This document shows positions 45,590-55,600 of a stretch of DNA of 60,040 nucleotides, one piece after another. This DNA comes from Gelatoporia subvermispora B. Taxonomy: Eukaryota; Basidiomycota; Agaricomycetes; Polyporales; Gelatoporiaceae. Position 1 is the first letter of the stretch. Each line of letters begins with the position of its first letter. The position numbers and the translations under genes are program-made. Where the stretch lies: NCBI GenBank assembly GCA_000320605.2, contig KB445832.1, positions 1-60,040 on the forward strand. The letters are read 5' to 3'. The notes beneath the pieces are model-generated. The model was given only the letters and a program-made list of their open reading frames with translations. It did not search any database and was not told the DNA's origin.

Positions 45590-46363
45590 ATGAGCACTGC
45601 GAACAACATCACACCTGCCTCGGATGCCGAACGCGCTGCCATGGCCGCTCGTGCATTTTACCAGTACATGAATCTGATTTAGCCGATGCTCATTTTACTC
45701 ACCCAACATATCGCAGACGATTGGACCCTATCAGGCTACTGCACGACCCACTGTTCAGCAGATATGGACTGTGTGCAATGCCTTACATCTCACGCTGGCA
45801 TCCTCACCAGAGCTGCCCTGAGGTCGAGACTCTTTACAGTGGAGACCGTGCAATCTTTGTTTGGCTGGTTGGTGTTGTCAAGACCTGTCAGTTCTTCTCG
45901 GTCGAAGGGACACCCCTTCCTTGTGCCACCGTTGAGCTTTCATTTTTGGATGCTCGCGATCGGGACGCAGCAATTTGGTGGCATCTCATGAAGGACACCG
46001 AACAGACTGGTGAGTAAACTCCAAATCATCCTGATCACGCGCAATTGTCTCAACAGTCCCTCTTCAGTAACAGTCCGTCGCAACGAATTGGCTCGTCATC
46101 AAGGGGTAAGTCTGTTGCATCGGGATAATGTTCATGCTTAACTTGCCTAGAATCCGGTCGGAGGTACCTTTGATGCCTCCACAGATACAGTACTCAATCT
46201 TAATAACATAATTCAACCATCACGTCGTATGGACACACGTCTCATTCAGCCGGGTCATGTGGTAGCTGCAGGATGCGTTATATATAGACAGTCAAACAGT
46301 TGGTGGAACATCAAAATGGTGATGATTAACATTATTGTACTTCACAAGCGACGGTTTATGTGA
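45590..46363 (+). CDS. AF18: complete array-family gene, four exons, 205 aa
   Basis: Exons 45590-45663, 45717-46009, 46068-46105, 46151-46363 (phases 2, 1, 0, identical to AF16; donors GTACAT, GTGAGT, GTAAGT). Blocks: SDAERAAMAARAFYQ, RLDPIRLLHDPLFSRYGL, MPYISRWHPH, RAIFVWLVGVVKTCQFF, VELSFLDARDRDAAIWW, middle exon TVRRNELARHQG, NPVGGTFDASTD, IQPGHVVAAGCVIYR, WNIKMVMINIIVLHKR. The C-terminus is basic rather than acidic, unlike most copies. The gene appears intact. The identical intron phases and positions in AF16 and AF18, which share little sequence outside the core, are the best evidence that AF is a true family. Confidence 0.75.
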
Positions 46364-47382
46364 ATGGATGAATGTAGATAGCCATTTGTACCAAGTCCAC
46401 GTCATTAACTTGCATGCAATGACATTGCGTCAACATTTTACCTGTGTGGATGTTTGAGTTATGAGCCGAGTAAGATTCGAGAAGTTCAAATGCTTCTCAG
46501 CAAGCCGGGTGAAGCTACTGGGTCAGGCCCACCTGCATTACAAGGATGTGTACATGTAATACCTGTGGTTGTGCTGGCTGTGTGTATAACCACGAAGGAC
46601 AGCCATCCATGCAAACAATGAAGTGAAAAAGCTCCGATTGCATCATTACGCCTATCTGACCCGTACCTTCATTCCGGCACAACAGTCTTCGTGACATGAC
46701 GTAGCCAATGAGGTCGAGAAGACTGTGCACGTGACATCACAAATATGGTTTATGGTCACAGTAGCGACATGCCGAGCGATGTGACATTATCACGTCACTG
46801 CTTTGTTAGTGACCTTGGTCCAGTAGCGTGCATGAAAACTGCCGTGACGTGCCATATACAAGTGCAGTCACAACTGTATAGCTGGTAGTCACAGACCATC
46901 ACGTGTGGAATAGATGCGAAATAGACACGTAGACGTAGACAGACTTGGTGAAGTAGGCCAGTGCTAACTCTGTGGCTTTGCAGTGAGCAGACAACACCAG
47001 AGAAGTAAAATAAATCCTTTCTATCTGCCGACCGATGTATCGAAATTGCACACACTGCAGCCCAGCCCTTGCGACCGTCACACAGAAAATACTTTCGTGG
47101 TGGTCTGATGGGCTGTCTGAGCTATTCACAGCCGACACATGCTATTGACCAATAGAATTGATTGAAAAGAAAACTAGCCGATGTCAAAGTGCTAAGCGAT
47201 CACCCACTAAACCCCACATACCCTATAATGGTACGTTTCAAATAATTATATTTACACATCTCAGATCTCCGACACTTTGTACGTCAAAAGCTGCCGTCTT
47301 CGGTGACTATACTGTCGAATATAAATTCCACTCGTCACTTTGTAGCAACCAGTCGCTCCCGCAGCATTTGCAAAGACCCTCC
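46364..47382. other. Intergenic, no supported gene
   Basis: About 1 kb with scattered short ORFs only. Confidence 0.45.
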
Positions 47383-48307
47383 ATGGAGTACAACATCTAT
47401 GATCCATTCGCACAACCTCTAGCACCAAATAGTGCCTGGCGACGAGCACACACGTGCACCAAGGATGACCCACTGCCTTTGAGAATCCGCGACACTGGCT
47501 ATGTCCCCACCGTTAGCCGTCCTTGGACATTGCATGGCCTCTCTCTTCCAATAGTGCAGCCTGGAGACTGGGTCGAATTTCGCCATGGCGAGAAAGACTA
47601 TGTCACTGGCCAGCTTGGACGGGTTTCTTGTGTTGCCTGTACCTATCTAACTCATGTCGTCTACCATGTGGGCACACCTGCCAAAGTCATCTATCTGGCT
47701 GTGCCAATCACCCATGTCCACAATGTCGAACATTTCATGGCGCTCTATAAGCTCACCTGGCATACGCTGCCAAGCCTTGAATGTTTCCATCCTGGGGCTT
47801 GGGAGAGAATCCGCCCACATTTGGAGCGCAGAGGTGCAATGATTGAGGAGGTCGTTGAAGAAGGTAAGACCTGATAATATCTAGCACTGTGCTAATACTC
47901 AGAGATGACCTACAGAGGAGCAGACTGTCCCAATCGCTGATCAACGAGATGGAAACACATCCACACACACCACAAGTTCCCATGTGCACCAGGAAAATAC
48001 CCAGAGGTATGAGTGCACAAACCGTTAGCTGTCTGCATACAAGTCGATAACCTGTGAGCGTGGTCACAGGTTGCCCAAGCGTGGATCAGCAGAGGACTGG
48101 GAGACCCCTGGGAGTGGGAGCCGTGCAGTGCGCCAGAAATTGCACGCACCGTCTGTTGGAGCACAACAACCGGAGGCTGCACATGTGGAAAATGGGCCAT
48201 TGTTAGATGAGTCTGGGGAGAAGGGCCGCAGAGATCATGACATGCTGACTCGTACCCGTACTCGTACCCGCTCAGGTACAGTTACTCTGAACTCAACTCG
48301 TATGTAG
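47383..48307 (+). CDS. T4: complete T-family gene, three exons, 269 aa
   Basis: Exons 47383-47863, 47916-48006, 48070-48307 (phases 1 and 2; GTAAGA and GTATGA donors). The T block in exon 1 reads LPIVQPGDWVEFRHGEKDY, TGQLGRVSCVACTYLTHVVY, KVIYLAVPITHVHNVEHF. Exons 2-3 encode a polar, probably disordered tail with a TRTRTRTRSG run, ending TRM. A TATAAA box at ~47319 is ~60 bp upstream. This is the only T copy whose full structure is clear and it suggests that T1-T3 also have further 3' exons. Function unknown; the compact strand pattern would suit a small chromatin- or nucleic-acid-binding barrel, but this is inference. Confidence 0.65.
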
Positions 48308-49689
48308 TCCCCACACCCATAAGGTGTACTAAGTATTACACTGGTGGAGCATTGCTGAGGTTCGCATTGCAAATTACACTCCGGATGTTTATGGTACTAC
48401 TATACAGACTGCACCTATGTTACGGATGTGTACCAGTACCTGCTGTAGTTCGCGTCATGAACACTAAAGTGAACTGACATCCCAAAGGCTATGCGCTTGA
48501 ATGCTGATACATTGGAAGCAATCCAAGTACCACATAAAAATGTGTGACTAGACAGACATTTGTAATCAGTGATACAGACATGTAGTTGCACGTCAGGAGG
48601 TCTTGGTGACCTTTCGGCAACTTGTACTGTACAAAGTCCACCTGATAAGTTATAAGTTATAACTGCCAATTGTGCAGGCGCACTATAGCCACCGACCGGC
48701 AGAAGTACGACAAGTAGTACATGCCACTATGTACCTCCATAACCCCCTGAGCAATGAGACTGTCTAAGTCAGTCTGCTATACAGGTCAGTGCTTCTGAAA
48801 TTCTCTGCACTGCAACAGTAATCTATAGTCACAGAATCTGTGAAATGATTCCGATTGTGGACCCGTGTACCCATATCAACGATAGATAAGCCAAAGCGGA
48901 ACAGTTAAACATATCATCAAGTCACGCGGAATGCCAATCATATAATGTTGCCTGTCACAATAAAACATGCATTCTCATACTCAAGGTTCACCTGGCTGTG
49001 TTTATGACCAGCATCATGCATTCCATTGGATTCGCAATACAAAATAAATGTATGCAAAGCAGTAAGCATACATGTTCAATGTTCTGCCACAGTACCGGAC
49101 GATAGTGATGTTGTACTATACGCAAGCATCATTGACAATCAGAAAATTGCATGAGAATAGCAGTCTGAACAAATGACACTCACAATATCGAAACGCACAT
49201 TCACATAGCGCACTGGGGCAGATGCATTGCATAGACATGTTGACAATCGATATGCCTGGTGTGTCGCCCGAGTGAGTCTACGATGTATCTCATACAAGGG
49301 TGGCGATCGGGAGTCGTGCTGATACTGGATTTTCTATTGACACAATTGTAAGTCTCGTCTCAAAGCGTGAGTTATGGTGAGCAACATACACCATCCCACC
49401 CACCATACCTCTCAATCGCACTTCCGCCCCCTGTTAAACAACACTCACGAACGACTCAGAGCTAAGCTAGTAACATCAAGGCGAGCAATCAAAACTGGTC
49501 AGCATCTGTAACGTGTTTCTGCGTAAATCAAACAGTGCAAACATCGAGCAGAGCTTCACTCAAGCAAAATAGAACAAAAAAGCTATAACAACACAGTCTA
49601 TTGATGAGTACCGGACACAATCATGGACCCACTGGTTTGGGATGTTGTTAGTGTGAGGTCAGACAGTCATCAAGCCAGGTCAGGTCAGG
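48308..49689. other. No gene; region expected to hold the Helitron 3' end
   Basis: No ORF of note. The minus-strand 3' terminus of the Helitron (hairpin plus CTRR) should lie here, but no hairpin with a convincing CTRR was found by eye. A short GGTCA pentamer run lies at 49678-49694. Confidence 0.4.
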
Positions 49690-52600
49690 TCAGGCAATGT
49701 ACATGACTAAACAGGCCTGACGCCCGTATGCGGAATACAAGTCTACATCTGTAAGAAATCCTTCAGATATGCAGGAAGACCCTGTTGAAATACCATCATG
49801 GAACCAGAGTTTACCTGATGTGTCACAGTATCTAGCGGTAAAGTGCGATCCACCACCATAAACAATGCCAGCAAGTTTCCATGTCCGTACCGGAGGAGTG
49901 TGATCCAACTCGACGCTTCTAGGTATCACAAATGACTGGGCATCCTGTGATGCAACAGGAAGCTCGACAAAAAGAATCCACGGTGTTTCAATGTGATGGA
50001 CAGCAACGTTGACTTTGGCCCCACACTGGCTACAGATTCGACCAGGACAACTGTTAAGAAGGTTATTCAGCAGCTTATCGATGCGGATATTTTCAACAGG
50101 CATGGATGGGGCGAGGTCTGGGTTATTAAAGCGCCAATACTCTGCGTAAAAATTCCATACCACACATGATGTGCTTTCCTCCATCCGGTATGCGCATGAC
50201 TGACACTGTACTACTTGCACTACGTTTGCGACCATACCATCAAAGAGGTGCTCCGCGACGTCAGCCACTGCGCAAAACTCTGGGCCAGTACGAGGAAACA
50301 GCCTGGGTTGGGATTGAGATAAACAGTCCCGGATCCGATCACGCGCAATCTCGAGATTTTGCCCAACATTAGAGCATTCACTGAACTGTTTTTCAAGGTC
50401 ATTCATGATTGTTCCAGCCGGGCAGATGTTGCTAAAGTAGAATGCTCCCCTGTCTGCTCGCAAGTTCCATAGAATAGTAACAAGCGCATCATAGGCACAA
50501 CTGTAATTGGTGCTGTCCCACTGCGATCCACGTGCAACAAAATTGGATAATGCGAAATAAGTATTCCCATGCATGACATCATGGGTCCCATTTTGTGGGG
50601 ACATGGTGACAACTTGGTCAGTGACTATGTCAGTGATATCACTGCTGTGCTTGACCTTCTTGGCCACATTGTTGGGAGGTGGATCGGCGGACCGCTTCCT
50701 GCTGTCCACCTTACTGACAAGTCTCCATTGTGGTAAGTTCTCAGGTGGATGTAAGTGGCTCGGGTCCTCTGATGCCCAAGATAGAGCGCCGTGTACACGA
50801 GGAGGAACAAAATGCTTGCCCTTCCAGAGCTGAAATGCTTGAATGCACGCAGATCTCGTGCCTACGGGAAACCCGTCTGGCAAACGATGCTCCTCTCGCA
50901 GTAGAGTGATAAAGTCCAGTAGCTCCAGCTCGCGATATTCCCGGCGCAGGTTTCCTGAGGTGCCTGATGTGATTTTCTTCGTATCAAACTCGCGTATGAT
51001 GAGTGTTCCGTCATATGATGAACTTCTGGACAGGCATGTATACATGCTCAGACTGTTCTTGCAGTTGTGCAGGTCAACAACATTAGTCACTCTTGTTCTA
51101 CCCTGTGAGCAAAAATCGGTCATTGCAAAGTTTGGTAATATCATCGGCTGCTCCCGGTCTATAGTGACCACCTGATCATTGGGAAGAAGGCACTTCACCC
51201 TCGTCTTCTTTGTAGTGACCGGTATGACATTTAATGGTAATCCAGGAATCTGCACGCTACGTGGTGGCGATGTCAATCTGACAAACACAGTTCGCAGGAA
51301 CCTTCGGTTGCTGTCATCTGTTGTGCTATCCCAACCCACAACAACACCTTCGGCGCCGTTTGTAGCACACAGCTCGGTTGCCTCGTTATTCTTGAGCAGT
51401 ACAGGCATGCCTACTGCAAGGTTTAGCATGCCAGGCACATGTTCTGTGCAGACCGGGGGTAACCGCCATAAAGCTGTCTGCAGTAATTCTGGAATCACAG
51501 AAGATGTCCTAACAGGATCAAAGACTGAAGCTTCGTCTCTGACCTGCTTCTTTGTGTTTGCTCGCTGTCTAGTTAGAGGCCACGTATCATGCGAATGGAA
51601 CGATACCAGGTTAGTTTCGGAATCCAGAGCGTAACGCTCACATCCCATCTCATTCAGAACATCTCTGTGAGCGTTGAAGGAAGTAATCACAGATACTCCA
51701 CGGAACCGTGCTTCCGTCAACCTAGGACAGCCAATTCTCCGAGCTGTAATGCGTTTCCTCAAATGTGTGATGTCTTCGGGAGTGCATGCACCATATCTCA
51801 TATTGTCCAAACATGTTCGAAAACGAACATCGTCATCTGACGCGCCTCGCTGACGCATATTTTCACGAAGGATGACAACTGTTGTCACCTGATGCCAAAT
51901 CGCCTTTCCAATCGACGCTGTTTGAGCAACTAAGGATATTCCTTCACTGAACAGTCCAACTCTATGGCTATAGAGAGGCAATGCACCCTGGCCAGGAAGA
52001 GGTAGCTGAGCAAAGTCTCCGGCTAACACAACACTTTTACCCCCAAATGGTTGGGAAGTATTTGCCATAGCCTTACACATCAACGCACTTATTTTGTAGA
52101 GGGCAGAGCAAGACAGCATCGACACTTCATCGATAAACACCATATCAACGAATTCCAGACGGCCCCTAATCTTCGATAACGAAGAAAGTGTCATAGCATC
52201 TGGGTCATCATTAGCTTGCGTGAGGCCAAGGACGGAGTGATACGTGGAACCATCAACATTGGCTGCCGCAGAACCGGTGGGTGCCATCATAAGGAACCGG
52301 CGCAACTCATTCCGGTCCCGCAAGAAAGCAATACAGGCATGCAGCACCTGTGACTTTCCTGTGCCGGCCATACCACCAAGGTACATAAGCAACGGTTCTG
52401 AACGTAGACCCATGAGTTTTGCACAGATAATGCGGAATGCTCGTGCTTGTTCATTATTCAAGTTAAACATCCCCACAATGTGCTCACGGAGATCCTCTTC
52501 GCGGCGCACTACACCGTGATTGCCTGACTCTACACGTATGTTAAGCTCTTCTTCAGCCATAACCCGAACAGTACCCGTCAGATTATATTCACTGACTCCC

Positions 52601-55600
52601 TGTTGCCGGAAAGACGCGAGAGAGGGATTCACTACTGGAGGAACACCTATGGATGTTGTACTCTTTGCTGACGTTGATGTTTGACGGGTGGCCAGTACAT
52701 TTGACCTTTCTGCGGTAAGCACATTCCGCCAGTGAGCAACGGACATAAAATTCCCATTCACAAACTCATGCGGCAATACTATCGCAACATCAGAGCGTAC
52801 AGCTCGAGGGAGCTCAGCCGGTAGGCCCCAACCCTTCAGACGCAAGATCTCTCGCATTTCTAACATTTTTGCATTCCTTGTGGCGGTCTTCCGCCCGACG
52901 ACGTCAATTCCTGGGGGTATTTGCACGGTGTTATCATCGCCCATGTCACAGTCCACAACTTCGCGAGCAGCGATGTTCTGCTGGCTTTGTACCGAGCCTG
53001 TAGAGCGTTGTGGAATAATCTCTCCATATTGATTTCTTGCCGCTTGCCTGTTGGCATGAAACTCATCCCTGGCATCACGACACTCATACAGAAGATTGAA
53101 GTTGTTAATGACCTGAAGGTCAGACGGCTTGATCGTCACAGAGCATCGCTCAAAGGCCTCATTCCAGCTCTCACTGACGGCCTTCAGGTCTCCACCGCTG
53201 CGCCAAGGAACGAAGAGAGTCATCATAAATTTGCAATACTCATTGCGATCTCCTTTGTCTGAACGTGGCAGACCTCCACCACAAAAGTTCAGAGTCCACT
53301 CTTTGCCAGGCTTTACAGACACAACTCTATGTGATCGCTCATGTGGGTGAGGTGGGAGAAACCGTGCAAGTGACTGTCGCATGGTATCGTCTTGTAGGCC
53401 ATTGTCTTCACACTGGGAGTCAGGTCCACTGTCGGTGGGAGTGCTGTTGTCACCACCAGATAACTTCTTGATCGTGGTACACGAGAGATACTTATACAGC
53501 GAGCATGCTTCGTAAGCAGCGGGGCGAAGTCTATAGTCATCGACCTTTCTGAGAGGAACTAGCTTACCACGGGAACCTCGTCCTATGACAACGGTATCTG
53601 CAGAACCATCTTCTTCGTGATCACCTTGTGATGTTATGCTGTTGCATGATGCCTCGCCAAATGCAGCATCTACCTCTCGAACGTAAGTGTACCAAAACAC
53701 GGGTTTAAACACATGGCTAGTATAGTGGTCGGGCTGGCCTAGCAAGTAGGCACACAGCATTGGGCCCCCAATCTCCTGTCGGGCCGTCAAGGAATTGACT
53801 ATCTTTGTTAACATTGACCTGGCATTCTCTTGCGAGCTCTTGCTTGTAGCGATGATAGACAGTTGCTTATCTTGGATCAGTCTGACACTCTCAAAAATGC
53901 TGTAAGTCTTGAGACTTGACTTTGTAACATAGTCACTGATATACATGATCACCGCCCGGGCAGCCGAGCCTGACAACAAGCTTGTAACGTCGGTATTACA
54001 TCGCAAAAGGTAAGACAATACGTTTGAAAATGTGTTGATCCATGCCTCTCGCTTTCTCAGATGGATAGCCCCCGTCTCCTTATCGAAATGTGTCTCGTTG
54101 ATAATTTCACGGGGAAAGCGCGCCCTACAATAGTTCTCTGGACCTCGAATGCACCCCTTGCTGTGCTTCGGGTCATGCTGATTAGACAAGAACACAACCT
54201 CATCCGCAACCTCTTGCAGATGTTGATACCAGCTCGAAAGCTCTTTCTCATCCCGAAAATGTTTGGGAGGGGGTGGCAACATGCAAGTAGGATCTTCCCA
54301 GTTTCGCTCAGATCCATGCTGCATGTCTGATGGTATGGTTGGCAGGTCTCCCGATCCCACTGAACCGTCTTTTCTCAACTTTATACGAGCACCTATCTCC
54401 GCTAGCTCACCAGTGTTAAATTCACCCTGCTGACAACTCTCCAACCAAGCAATCATGGCCGAGCAAAACTCTGGCTCTTGAGCCATCACTCGCTCACGAA
54501 TTTCGCTGGGTGATAGTGAGCTAGTGATCCATAGCAGCAGATGAAGATGCAGCGCCAATCGTCCTTGAGATTCCACTGTGCCATAATATGCTTTTGTCGG
54601 CCCAAACAATCCGGGCGACTTGTTGTTTGAGGGATAGCGCAAGATATGACGGACAAACATCCTCACAGTCACATCAAAAAAGCGTGCACATGCGACTGGA
54701 TTCGTAGCAACTGCCCGGCTCCTCTGTTCGTAACTTTCCAACACGGCTCCAAATGATCCCAGGTCAACCTTCTCGCCACAATAGTATAAGCAAAGCGCGT
54801 TCTTGAAATCCACAGGTGCAAATGTTATGAATATCACCGGCAACCCTTCTCTGTACATCAACGCACGGATCTCATTCCGCTGATATTGTCGAGCAACATT
54901 TGAGCCCTGTACATGCCCACACATATGGTTGATGACAGAAAGGACGTCGAAGCATTGCCTCTCAGCATCATTCTTCGGTGCAATAGACTGTTTCTGTTGA
55001 CCACGCTCGATGATAGCATCCAGCGCACACCTGTCCAGGTTGAGAAGCTTGGCTGATACATCATTAAAGTTCAATCTGTCAGTAACCAAATATCCAGCTC
55101 GTGTGGCATCTTTAACTTGCTGATGGTTAAACAAAATATATAGGCAGTACTCATCGATCTGAAACCGTCTATCATGGTACATCACCACCCACTTGATATG
55201 ACCAGCATGGTTTATCTTCCTGACCTGCAATATGTTACCAAAGCCGCCGAGCCCATATGGGAATAACCATGGGAACATAGATGGAAACAGTGATGGATTG
55301 TTATACGTAGAATCCGGACGATCGGAGTGCCCATACACCAAGACAGGGTTGTTTTCTTTCAGGTGTTTCACCGCAATGGCAACCCTCACGTCGTGTGTCA
55401 TAGTTGCCACTTCTGCACCAGTAAGGCCCTGGACTGCAAATGGACATGGTCCAACCTCTGTACCACGATCACCATCAGCCTCAAATGATGCCTGGGCCTC
55501 GGCCTCAACTTGACCGTCTGCACACCGATGCACAACAGCTACTGGTGGGCTGTCATCAGGATATAACTTCAAATTCTCATGTGAAATTGTGAGATCTGCG

